A DNA stretch of 64,000 nucleotides, taken from NCBI RefSeq assembly GCF_008710275.1, contig NZ_VYQE01000005.1, positions 1 to 64,000 on the forward strand, read 5' to 3'. The stretch is from Histidinibacterium aquaticum (lineage in GTDB: Bacteria > Pseudomonadota > Alphaproteobacteria > Rhodobacterales > Rhodobacteraceae). Below, one piece after another: positions 44,121 to 52,204 of the stretch. The translations under genes and the position numbers were made by a program. Below the pieces are notes generated by a model. The model had not been told where the DNA came from. It saw nothing but the letters and a program-made list of their open reading frames with translations, and ran no database searches. Every line of letters starts with the position of its first letter. The first letter of the stretch is position 1.

Positions 44121-45453
44121 GCGTGAGCCCCTCGACCAGAAGCGAGGGCACGACGCGGCCGAGGTGGGTGCGCGCATCGTTCGCCGGACGGATGCGGCGC
44201 AGCATGTCACGGAGGTTGCCAGCAATCGTGACCTCGTTCACCGGGTAGGCAATCTCGCCGTTCTCGACCCAGAAGCCCGAGGCGCCGCGTGAGTAGTCGC
44301 CGGTGTTCGGATTGATCGTCGAGCCGATCATCGAGGTGACCAGAAGGCCCGTGCCCATCTCGCGGATCAGGTCCTCCCGCGTCCGGTCGCCCTGGGTCAG
44401 CGCCAGGTTCGAGACACTGGGCGACGGCGGGGAGGAAGGACCGCGGACGGCGTTGCCAGTGCTTTCCATCCCCAGCTTGCGGGCGGTTGCGAGATCGAGC
44501 GTCCAGGTCGTGAGCACGCCGCTGTCGACGATTGCGCGCCGGGTGGTGGCGAGACCCTCGGCGTCGAAGGGCCGCGAGCCGGGCGTGCGCAGGCGGTGCG
44601 GGTCCTCGATCAGGCTCAGGTCGGCCGGCAGGACCTCCTCGCCCATCGCGTCGCGGAGCCAGCTGGAGCCCCGGGCGATCATGCTTCCGTTGATGGCCGA
44701 GACGAGGTGGCCGATCAGTGAGGAGGAGATGCGCTCGTCGAAAAGGACGGGATAGGCACCGGTCTTCGGACGGCGGGCGCCGGCGCGGGCCGCGGCGCGC
44801 TCGCCGGCGGTGCGGCCGATCTCCTCCGGGTCGCGGAGGTCGGACTGGAAGATGCGGCTGTCGAAATCGTAGTCGCGCTCCATCCCGGTGCCTTCACCGC
44901 TGATCGCGACGCAGGACGTGCCGCGGTCGGAGCGCTCGTAGCCGCCGGAAAAGCCGTTCGTCGCGGCGAGATGCAGGCGACGCCGTCCGTAGCTGGCCGA
45001 GGCCCCCTGGACCTGGCTCACGCCCTGAACCGCGAGTGCGGCGGCCTCGGCGCGCCGCGCGTCTTCCTCGAGCGCCTCGGGATCGGGCTCAGCCGCGGGG
45101 TCGAAGAGCTCCAGCCCGTCGGCGTTCCGGCGGTCCGACAGGAGGCTTGCTTCGGCCAGGCCGATATTCGGGTCCTCCGGCGCTTCACGTGCCATGGCGA
45201 CGGCCCGCTCCGCCATTTCCTGCAGCACCGCCTCTCGGGTGTCGGAGGCGGAGACGCAGGCCTGCCGCTTTCCGATCAGGACACGAAGCCCGATCTCCAC
45301 GCCTTCGGAGCGCTGCGCCTCTTCCAGAACCCCACCCCGCACGTCGATCGAGACCGAGGTGCCCTCCACCGCGAGAGTGTCGGCGTCATCCGCGCCGGCC
45401 GCCTTGGCCGCGGCAAGGAGCTGGTCGGTCAGGACGGCGAGATCATGGGCCAT
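44107..45453 (-). CDS. pmbA: PmbA/TldD-family metalloprotease subunit
   Basis: The 448-residue protein belongs to the TldD/TldE family; it looks like the TldE (PmbA) type because the HExxxH zinc motif of TldD is not found. Visible are GVEIGLRVLIGKRQ, the central SSSLIGHLVSAINGSMI and C-terminal GDYSRGASGFWVENGEIAYPV. TldD/TldE process modified peptides and antitoxins in the cytosol. GAAAGGA before the ATG at 45453 fixes the start. TldD itself is elsewhere. Confidence 0.9.
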   Translation of the reverse strand: MAHDLAVLTDQLLAAAKAAGADDADTLAVEGTSVSIDVRGGVLEEAQRSEGVEIGLRVLIGKRQACVSASDTREAVLQEMAERAVAMAREAPEDPNIGLAEASLLSDRRNADGLELFDPAAEPDPEALEEDARRAEAAALAVQGVSQVQGASASYGRRRLHLAATNGFSGGYERSDRGTSCVAISGEGTGMERDYDFDSRIFQSDLRDPEEIGRTAGERAAARAGARRPKTGAYPVLFDERISSSLIGHLVSAINGSMIARGSSWLRDAMGEEVLPADLSLIEDPHRLRTPGSRPFDAEGLATTRRAIVDSGVLTTWTLDLATARKLGMESTGNAVRGPSSPPSPSVSNLALTQGDRTREDLIREMGTGLLVTSMIGSTINPNTGDYSRGASGFWVENGEIAYPVNEVTIAGNLRDMLRRIRPANDARTHLGRVVPSLLVEGLTLAGE

Positions 45454-45519
45454 GGAGTTCCTTTCGGCGGCGGTCGGGAGCACCCGGGAGGTAGTCCCTG
45501 CCGCCGCCGGTCGCAAGGA

Positions 45520-47064
45520 TCAGCGGACCCGCATACCGTTGACGAGGACGTTGCCCTCCGGCGTCACCTCGACCCGGCTCTCGAGCACATCCTCCCCGGT
45601 GACCTCTGTCACCATGCCCAGACCGAGGCGGAGGCCGGTCAGCTGCTCCTGCGGGACGAGTCCCATCTCGGACAGCGTGTCGATCAGCCCGTTGAGGCCG
45701 GTCACCTCCATCCGGGCGCTGCCCTCGGGACGCGGGCCCGGCGCGAAGGTCTCGCGGTCGCTGAAGTCGAGCGTGAAGGCTCCGGACCCCGCGAGGCTGA
45801 CGCCCAGCGCCGAGAACGCCAGTTCTGGCAGCGCGATGGACCCGAGTTCGACCGGCATCTCCTCGGCTTCCGCGGCTGCCATCATGGCCTCGATGTCGAG
45901 CAGGTCTTCGGTGATCGTCAGCTCGGCGAGCAGCTCAAGCTTCAGGGAGGCCGGATCGCGGGGCAGGCGGCTTTCGGGGTCGAAGAGGCGCCAGATCTGG
46001 TCGCCGATCGTGACCTCCTCGAGGGTGATCGAATACCCCGCCTGCTGTGCCTCCTCCGAGGCAAGGAGCGGGATCACGGCCGATCCCCGGCCGCTGGCGA
46101 TCTGCGCCGAGATATCGAGCGGCAGGCCCGGGATGCCGCCGTAAAAGACCGAAACGTCTTCGACCGAGCCTTCGACGTCCAGGCCCGTCTCGTCGAACAC
46201 CACCCGGGCCGCGTTGCGGCCGAACTCGGTGGTCTGGACCGTTGCAGGCATGTCGGAGGTCAGCGTTTCGCTCGATTGCTCCGAGCCGATCGTCTCGGTC
46301 TCCATCCGCAGGGACAGACCGGAGCGAAGGCCCTCCGCGAGGTTCATGTAGTCGACGCCGCTTTCCGGGATCGAGATAGTGATCTCGGCCCGGGTGGACT
46401 CGCTGCCGCCGGTCGTCGTGCTGCGGCCCTCTTCGGGCAGGACGATCGCCGTGGAGTAATCGGAGCGTCCCGTTTCCGAGACGGCCTCCAGACTCATCGT
46501 CCCGTCCCGGCGGACGAGGCTTTGGGTCCCCTGGGCATCCTCGATCGTGACCTCCAGCGAGAAGTCCTCGACCGCCTCCGCAGCGTCTTCATCGCCCTCG
46601 ATGGTCATGTCGGCGACCGAGACCGTGACCCTGTCAGTGGAACTCTCGATCCGGAGGTCGTTCGCCGTGCCCGAGGCGACGGCTGTGGAGCCGGTCATCC
46701 CGACCTCGAGCGTCATGTCGAAGTCCGCGGGTTCGGGCTCCTCGACCGTAGCGGAGACGCCGACTTCCATGGTTTCGGGATAGAGGATGGAGACGCTCCC
46801 GTCCTCCTGCTCCACGAGATCGAAGCCGTCGACCGTCATGCGGAAGGAGCCGTACTCGGCAGGGATCGGCGCGGTCATCACGATGTCGCCCACGGTGAGT
46901 GTCTGACCGGAGCGGTCGAGCGTCGCCTCGACATCGAGACCGAGGGCCTCGGTATAGGCCTCGTAGGCGGACCAGACCTCTTCGGCGGTGACATCGGCGA
47001 GACCGGCGCCCGGAACGGCGGCGGCGAAGGGAATGACTGTTGAGAGGAGCGTGCGGCGGATCAT
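45520..47064 (-). CDS. DUF2125-family secreted protein (copy 1)
   Basis: The 514-residue protein has a signal peptide (LLSTVIPFAAAVPGAGLA) and then repeated beta-strand-rich segments with many Thr, Ser, Glu and Val, ending in VTPEGNVLVNGMRVR. It begins its mature part with DVTAEEVWSAYEAYTEALG, shared with the neighbouring copy. DUF2125 proteins are alphaproteobacterial periplasmic proteins of unknown role. The gene lies 80 bases downstream of copy 2, with a strong terminator between, so the two are expressed separately. Confidence 0.78.
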   Translation of the reverse strand: MIRRTLLSTVIPFAAAVPGAGLADVTAEEVWSAYEAYTEALGLDVEATLDRSGQTLTVGDIVMTAPIPAEYGSFRMTVDGFDLVEQEDGSVSILYPETMEVGVSATVEEPEPADFDMTLEVGMTGSTAVASGTANDLRIESSTDRVTVSVADMTIEGDEDAAEAVEDFSLEVTIEDAQGTQSLVRRDGTMSLEAVSETGRSDYSTAIVLPEEGRSTTTGGSESTRAEITISIPESGVDYMNLAEGLRSGLSLRMETETIGSEQSSETLTSDMPATVQTTEFGRNAARVVFDETGLDVEGSVEDVSVFYGGIPGLPLDISAQIASGRGSAVIPLLASEEAQQAGYSITLEEVTIGDQIWRLFDPESRLPRDPASLKLELLAELTITEDLLDIEAMMAAAEAEEMPVELGSIALPELAFSALGVSLAGSGAFTLDFSDRETFAPGPRPEGSARMEVTGLNGLIDTLSEMGLVPQEQLTGLRLGLGMVTEVTGEDVLESRVEVTPEGNVLVNGMRVR

Positions 47065-47082
47065 CTCTGGACCTCGTGTTGC

Positions 47083-47115
47083 AAAGAAAAGAGCCGCGCC
47101 GGTCCGGCGCGGCTC
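47083..47115 (-). terminator. Intrinsic terminator after DUF2125 copy 2
   Basis: GAGCCGCGCC (47091-47100) pairs perfectly with GGCGCGGCTC (47106-47115). On the minus strand the stem is followed by TTTTCTTTGC. It stands directly after the stop of the gene at 47144-48661. Confidence 0.88.
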
Positions 47116-47143
47116 CCTTGTGCCAGCGTCTGGCGAGATCCTG

Positions 47144-48661
47144 TTACTGGATCCGCTGACCGTTGACGATGATGTGGCCCTCTTCGTTGATCTCGATGTT
47201 CGACTCGAGCTGGTCCTCGCCGACCTGCCGGGCGAACATGCCCATCATCATCCGGGCCCCCATGACCTGCTGTTCCGGCACCAGGCCCATCTCGACCAGG
47301 GTGTCGATCAGCTGGTTGGCCCCGGTGAGGCTGAAGGTGGCCGAGCCCTCGGGCGCGGGCATGCCCCCGAAGGTCTCAAGGTCGCTGTTGTCGAAGGTGA
47401 AGGCCCCTTCGCCCGTCAGCTGGGCGCCCGCCACGCTGACGTTGAGGTCGTTCAGGGTCACTTCCTCAAGCTCGCCCGGCACGTCGGCCATCATCATTTG
47501 CGGCATCTGGGCGGGGTCGAGCACGTCGAAATCGAGCGCCACCGCGCCGCTCAGGTCGAGGCTGACGGTCGCCGGCTGGTGGTCGAGCATGCCTTGCGGG
47601 TCGATCATGCTCCAGATCTCGTCGTTGATCGTGAGCTCGGACAGGAGCAGTTGCAGGCTGAAGGGCTCGGGCTCTTCGCTCGCGGCCAGGGGAAGGTCGA
47701 TACCGTAGCTGTATTCCGCCATCGAAATCTCGACGGGGAACGGCACGCCGCCGCCCTGGAAGGACACCGAGGGAGCCGTCGCGCCCCCGGAGTAGGCGAA
47801 ACCGCTCTGCGAGGCCATGATCGACATCTCGCCGCTTTCGGCGGAGGCCTCGCCCTGCATGGTCTCCGACTCTTCGGTGAAGCTGAAGGAGTAGCTCGAC
47901 TCGCCGAACTCGTAGCCCGCGTCGATCGAGAGGCCGTCCACGAAGACGGTTTCGGGCGATTCCATGTCGACGTCCGTAGGCGCGTCGACGACGGCCTGCA
48001 TCTGCAGTCCGTCGATTGTGCCGAGAAGCTGCATGGTCCCGGGACCGTCCGGCTCGGTGATGTCGACAACCGCGTTCAGAACGCCGGCAGACAGCGCGTA
48101 GTCGACGTGCCGGAGACCCTCGTCCTCGCTCACCGTGTAGGTGCCCTCGATGTCGGAGAGGGAGAACTCGACGGTGTTGACCTCGACGTCGGCCTCCGCG
48201 CCCTCGACGCTCTCGACGGCGATCGTGTAGCGGGCCGCGGAGATGTCGTAGACCATCTCCTCGGGGGTGCCGCTCACGATCAACTCAGACCCTTCCGACC
48301 GCGCAACCATCTCGACGGTCGCGGGGTCGCCGTAGGTCGGCGTCATCTCGAGCGTCATGGGTGTCTCTTCAGGCAGTCCGACCTGAACCGTGCCGTCGCC
48401 TGTCTCGGTGAAGGTCAGTTCCCCGATATCGACGGTGACGGTACTTTCCTCGTCGGTGAGGGTCATGACGATGTCGCTGACGGTCAGAGTGTCTCCGGAC
48501 ATCTCCTCGCTGCCGACCTCGAGAGAGGCCTCCCCGTAGATCGAGAGGTTATCCTGCCAGTCCTGCCAGACCTGTTCGGCGGTGACGTCGGCGATTGCGG
48601 GCGCAGCAGCGAAGAGCGCGCTCACGGCAACGGCACAGCCCGTCCTTTTGTAAACAGTCAT
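47144..48661 (-). CDS. DUF2125-family secreted protein (copy 2)
   Basis: From the ATG at 48661 (GAAGG in front) the protein has 505 residues: a signal peptide (KRTGCAVAVSALFAAAPAIA), then DVTAEQVWQDWQDNLSIYG and a long beta-rich, very acidic body ending NEEGHIIVNGQRIQ. Both ends and the pattern TLTVSDIVMT match copy 1, so they are tandem paralogues. Function unknown; the beta-helix-like build and the periplasmic location suggest an AsmA-like or lipid-related envelope protein, which is speculative. Confidence 0.78.
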   Translation of the reverse strand: MTVYKRTGCAVAVSALFAAAPAIADVTAEQVWQDWQDNLSIYGEASLEVGSEEMSGDTLTVSDIVMTLTDEESTVTVDIGELTFTETGDGTVQVGLPEETPMTLEMTPTYGDPATVEMVARSEGSELIVSGTPEEMVYDISAARYTIAVESVEGAEADVEVNTVEFSLSDIEGTYTVSEDEGLRHVDYALSAGVLNAVVDITEPDGPGTMQLLGTIDGLQMQAVVDAPTDVDMESPETVFVDGLSIDAGYEFGESSYSFSFTEESETMQGEASAESGEMSIMASQSGFAYSGGATAPSVSFQGGGVPFPVEISMAEYSYGIDLPLAASEEPEPFSLQLLLSELTINDEIWSMIDPQGMLDHQPATVSLDLSGAVALDFDVLDPAQMPQMMMADVPGELEEVTLNDLNVSVAGAQLTGEGAFTFDNSDLETFGGMPAPEGSATFSLTGANQLIDTLVEMGLVPEQQVMGARMMMGMFARQVGEDQLESNIEINEEGHIIVNGQRIQ

Positions 48662-48788
48662 CTCGAACCTTCCCTGTTTAAATCGGTTTAGAGGTTTCAC
48701 GCACAGACTCGCTGGGTCAAGGTGAGGAAAACTCGACGTGACCCTAGTCGGTTACGAGATTCGAGCAAAGCAAGCATTGGGTGACAAG

Positions 48789-49538
48789 ATGGAGATGTCG
48801 GACAAGGTCGTGCTCATCACCGGCGCCAGCCGGGGGATCGGCGCGGCGGCGGCGCACCGCTTCGCGAAAGCCGGCGCCAAGGTCGTTCTGCTCGCGCGGA
48901 ACGGTGAAAGGGTCGCCGACGTCGCCGGCGAGATCGGTCAGAGCGCCCTGGCCGTCCCCTGCGACGTTTCCCGCTACTGGGAGGTCGAGGCCGCCGTCTC
49001 CGCGGCGGTGGACACCTTCGGCCGGCTCGACGTCCTGATCGGCAACGCCGGCCTGATCGAGCCCATCTCGCACATGCACGAGGCCGACCCCGAGGCCTGG
49101 TCCCAGGTCATCGACGTGAACCTCAAGGGCGTCTTCCACGGGATGCGCGCGGCCCTGCCGCACATGCTGGAGCAGGGAGAGGGTACGATCATCACCATCT
49201 CCTCCGGCGCCGCGCATGGTCCGGTCGAAGGCTGGTCGCACTACTGCGCGTCGAAGTCGGGCGCCTACATGCTCACGCGGATGTGCCACAAGGAATACGG
49301 CGAGCGGGGCATCAGGTCCCTCGGGCTGTCGCCGGGCACGGTCCAGACCGAGATGCAGCGCGAGATCAAGGCGTCGGGCATCAATCCCGTGAGTCAGCTC
49401 GACTGGTCGGATCACATCCCGCCGGAATGGCCGGCGGAGGCGCTGGTCTGGATGTGCGGACCGGAGTCCGGCGCCTGGCTCGGCGACGATGTGTCGCTGC
49501 GCGACGAAGAGATCCGGGCGAAGCTGAACCTATCCTAG
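48789..49538 (+). CDS. Short-chain dehydrogenase/reductase
   Basis: The 249-residue classical SDR has the cofactor motif TGASRGIG, NAG in IGNAGLIEP, Ser in SSGAAHG and the catalytic YCASK (Tyr-x-x-x-Lys). A ribosome-like GGGTGAC lies before the ATG at 48789; a second ATG two codons on is possible. NAD(P) use is not decided. Substrate unknown. It overlaps the convergent HNH gene by four bases at the stop. Confidence 0.88.
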   Translation: MEMSDKVVLITGASRGIGAAAAHRFAKAGAKVVLLARNGERVADVAGEIGQSALAVPCDVSRYWEVEAAVSAAVDTFGRLDVLIGNAGLIEPISHMHEADPEAWSQVIDVNLKGVFHGMRAALPHMLEQGEGTIITISSGAAHGPVEGWSHYCASKSGAYMLTRMCHKEYGERGIRSLGLSPGTVQTEMQREIKASGINPVSQLDWSDHIPPEWPAEALVWMCGPESGAWLGDDVSLRDEEIRAKLNLS

Positions 49539-49846
49539 CGCCTTCCGCGGCGCTTGCCCGGCACCTTCGACCGGAAGCCTGGCGGGCGCTTGCGGATCCA
49601 GCCGACGAACTTCGCCAGGCGGGGATGCTCGCGCAGCTTTTCCGGCGTGTCGTAGGACCGGGCCAGTTCCGCCTCCGTAAGCGTCGCGTGGATTTCGCTG
49701 TGGCAAATCTGGTGGAGCAGGACGGTCGGTCCGCCCTTCCCGCCCTTGAGCTTCGGAACAAGGTGATGGAGCGATTGCGGCACGTCGGGCGGGATCGGTC
49801 GCCCGCAGAGCGCACAGATCGGATCGGTGTCGGCTGGTCTGTCCAG
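49535..49846 (-). CDS. HNH-type protein with Zn-knuckle, probable CTG start
   Basis: The C-terminal 82 residues read SLHHLVPKLKGGKG, HQICHSEIHATL and KRPPGFRSKVPG, an HNH nuclease-like fold. The upstream in-frame codons, up to a TGA at 49874-49876, encode ICALCGRPIPPDVP, the CxxC half of a zinc knuckle, but this stretch has no ATG, GTG or TTG. A CTG at 49846 with AAGGG eight bases upstream is the best start (103 residues); a GTG at 49783 would lose the CxxC. It may cut DNA or be a domesticated nuclease. The start is inferred. Confidence 0.6.
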   Translation of the reverse strand: MDRPADTDPICALCGRPIPPDVPQSLHHLVPKLKGGKGGPTVLLHQICHSEIHATLTEAELARSYDTPEKLREHPRLAKFVGWIRKRPPGFRSKVPGKRRGRR

Positions 49847-49886
49847 AGCGCTTGCCCTTCGTTTCGCTGCGGGTCAGGAAAGTGGG

Positions 49887-51089
49887 ATGTCAGAGCCTCA
49901 GGACAACCCCGACGCGCTGGTCGTCGGTGCTGGCCCGGCGGGCCTGATGGCCGCCGAGGTGATGGCGGAGGCGGGGCTCCGCGTCCTCGTGGCTGAAGGC
50001 ATGCCGTCGCCGGCGCGCAAGCTCCTCATGGCGGGGAAGAGCGGGCTCAATCTTACGAAAGCCGAACCGATGGCGCGCTTTCTGGAGGCCTACGGCCCGC
50101 TGCCCGAGTGGTTTCGCGAGATCCTCGCCGCCTTCGGGCCGGACGAGGTCATGGACTGGGCGCGGGGATTGGGCCAACCGCTCTTCACCGGATCGACCGG
50201 ACGGGTCTTTCCGAAAGCGATGAAAGCCTCGCCGCTCCTGCGCGTCTGGCTCGCACGGCTCGACGCGCACGGCGTCGTGCTCCGCAGGCGCTGGCGTTGG
50301 AGCGGCTGGGAGGGGAACGCCAGCCGGTTCGACACACCCGAGGGACCGAGGCTCGTCGAGCCCAAGGTCACCGTCCTCGCCATGGGCGGCGCCAGCTGGC
50401 GCCGTCTCGGGTCGGACGGCGCCTGGGCCGGGGCCATGCCGGAAGGCACGGTCGCGCCCTTCGCCCCGGCCAACGCGGGGCTGCGCGTGACGTGGTCTCG
50501 TCACATGACCTCTCACATCGGACGACCCGTGAAGGGCTGCGCCCTGACCGCCGGGCACGTCGTGAGCCGTGGCGAGTTCGTGATCTCCGAGCGCGGACTG
50601 GAAGGGGGCGGCATCTACGCCGTGAGCCGCTCGGTGCGGGAGGGCACGCCGCTGTTTCTCGACCTCGCGCCCGACCGCGATGTCGCCGAGCTACGCAAGG
50701 CCCTCTCCCGTCCGAGAGGCAAGGCAAGCCTCGCCAACCATCTCCGCCGGAGTGCCGGGCTCGATCCGGCGCGCCAGGCCATGCTCAACGCGTTCGGGCG
50801 TCCCTTTCCGGACGATCTCGCACCGCTCATCAAGGCTCTGCCGGTCAGGCACGAGGGCCTCCGTCCACTGGACGAGGCGATCTCCACCGCCGGCGGAGTC
50901 CGTCTTGAGGCTTTAGATGCGAATTTGATGATGCGGGGCCGTGAGGACGTCTACACTGTGGGGGAAATGCTCGATTGGGAGGCGCCGACGGGTGGGTATC
51001 TGCTCTCCGCCTGCCTCGCGACGGGCCGGCACGCGGGCCGGGCGGCGGCGCTCAGAGCGACCAGTCGACCTTCGGACCAGCGGGGATGA
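49887..51089 (+). CDS. TIGR03862/HI0933-type flavoprotein
   Basis: From the ATG at 49887 (AGGAAAG before) the protein has 400 residues. It starts with an FAD Rossmann motif (VVGAGPAGLMAAEVMAEAGLR), then the family hallmark AGKSGLNLTKAE and the region TGSTGRVFPKAMKASPLL. Near the end are STAGGVRLEALDANLMMR and YTVGEMLDWEAPTGGYLL. These proteins resemble BaiN/HI0933 NAD(P)/FAD-dependent oxidoreductases, of uncertain reaction. The 3' end overlaps the convergent GST gene by 38 bases. Confidence 0.87.
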   Translation: MSEPQDNPDALVVGAGPAGLMAAEVMAEAGLRVLVAEGMPSPARKLLMAGKSGLNLTKAEPMARFLEAYGPLPEWFREILAAFGPDEVMDWARGLGQPLFTGSTGRVFPKAMKASPLLRVWLARLDAHGVVLRRRWRWSGWEGNASRFDTPEGPRLVEPKVTVLAMGGASWRRLGSDGAWAGAMPEGTVAPFAPANAGLRVTWSRHMTSHIGRPVKGCALTAGHVVSRGEFVISERGLEGGGIYAVSRSVREGTPLFLDLAPDRDVAELRKALSRPRGKASLANHLRRSAGLDPARQAMLNAFGRPFPDDLAPLIKALPVRHEGLRPLDEAISTAGGVRLEALDANLMMRGREDVYTVGEMLDWEAPTGGYLLSACLATGRHAGRAAALRATSRPSDQRG

Positions 51090-51966
51090 TCCCGAGGGGG
51101 TTCCGAAGTTCGGACTTCGAGAAGTAGCCGCGCTTGTAGATGTCGAAATCGACGGTTCTGGCGACACCGGGCAGGTGGTAGATGTGCCGCGCGTAGCGCC
51201 AGAGCGCGGGATATTCGCTGAGCTTCCGGATGTTGCACTTGAAGGCGTAGTGGTAGGCGACGTCGAACCGCGCCAGCGTCGGGAACAGTCTCAAATCGGC
51301 CTCGGTGAACCGCTCGCCGCAGAGCCAGTCGTGGTGGGTGAGGCTCGCCTCGATGCGGTCGAGGGTCTCGAAGAGAACTTTCACCGCGGCATCGTAGGCG
51401 TCCTGGGTTTTCGCGAAACCGGCCCGGTAGACGCCGTTGTTGATCCGCTCGTAAATGAGCGAATTCCATGTATCGATCTCGCGCTCGAGACCCTTGGGGC
51501 GCAGGACGGGTGTGCCTTCGAAGCGGCCCAGCATCTGAACGATGTCCGCCGACTCGTTCGAGACGATCCGCTGCCTCTCCCGGTCCCAGAGGACAGGCAC
51601 CGTGACGCGGCCCGTGTAGGGCTCGGGATGACGGGCATAGACCTCGTGCAGCGCCTCCACGCCGATTTCGGGGTCGGAATAGGGGCCGTCCGGATCGAAG
51701 ACCCAGCCCTGGTCGGTCCTGTTCGGGCGGGCGTAGGAGACCGAAATTGCCTTATCGAGGCCCAGAAGGGCGCGGGTCAGCAGCGCCCTGTGCGCCCAGG
51801 GGCAATTCCAGGCGACGAAGAGGTGGTATCGGCCGGCTTCGGCAGGGTGGCCGGGTGTCCCGATCCATTCGCGGAGATTGGAAGGCTCACGCCTGAAGCT
51901 CCCGTCGGAGGCGGTCCGGGGACCTTCGTCCTCGACGTGGTAAACGCCCTCGACCATCACGCCCAT
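51052..51966 (-). CDS. Xi-class glutathione S-transferase (glutathionyl-hydroquinone reductase type)
   Basis: The 304-residue protein has the N-terminal thioredoxin-like domain with catalytic Cys55 in FVAWNCPWAHR, the SNESADIVQML motif for glutathione binding, and an all-helical C-domain (YERINNGVYRAGFAKT). This matches xi-class GSTs (YqjG/PcpF/ECM4), which reduce glutathionyl-hydroquinones. Length fits. Start ATG at 51966 matches the family N-terminus. It overlaps the flavoprotein gene by 38 bases at the 3' ends. Confidence 0.9.
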   Translation of the reverse strand: MGVMVEGVYHVEDEGPRTASDGSFRREPSNLREWIGTPGHPAEAGRYHLFVAWNCPWAHRALLTRALLGLDKAISVSYARPNRTDQGWVFDPDGPYSDPEIGVEALHEVYARHPEPYTGRVTVPVLWDRERQRIVSNESADIVQMLGRFEGTPVLRPKGLEREIDTWNSLIYERINNGVYRAGFAKTQDAYDAAVKVLFETLDRIEASLTHHDWLCGERFTEADLRLFPTLARFDVAYHYAFKCNIRKLSEYPALWRYARHIYHLPGVARTVDFDIYKRGYFSKSELRNPLGIIPAGPKVDWSL

Positions 51967-52204
51967 GCTGTCACTCCTCGCCCTGTGCGGCATCGAAAGT
52001 CGCCGACGCGGGACGGTGCGGCGGCATCCGAAGGCCTCCCGCTTGGGGCACATGGACCGACGGCCCGCCACGGCAACCCGCCACATGCCGAGCGGCCCGT
52101 TCCGGCGGTCCGCCGCAAAATTCGTCTGCAGGCGCGCCCGACGGCTTCTCACTCAGGGTCTCTTGCATTAAGCACAACCCACTGGTTCGGGCCGGGGGAC
52201 ATGC

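Noticed and set aside
44971-48691. Plus-strand frames of 690 and 567 codons opposite pmbA and the DUF2125 genes
   Set aside because: Antisense shadows. The opposite strand has signal peptides, family ends and a terminator.
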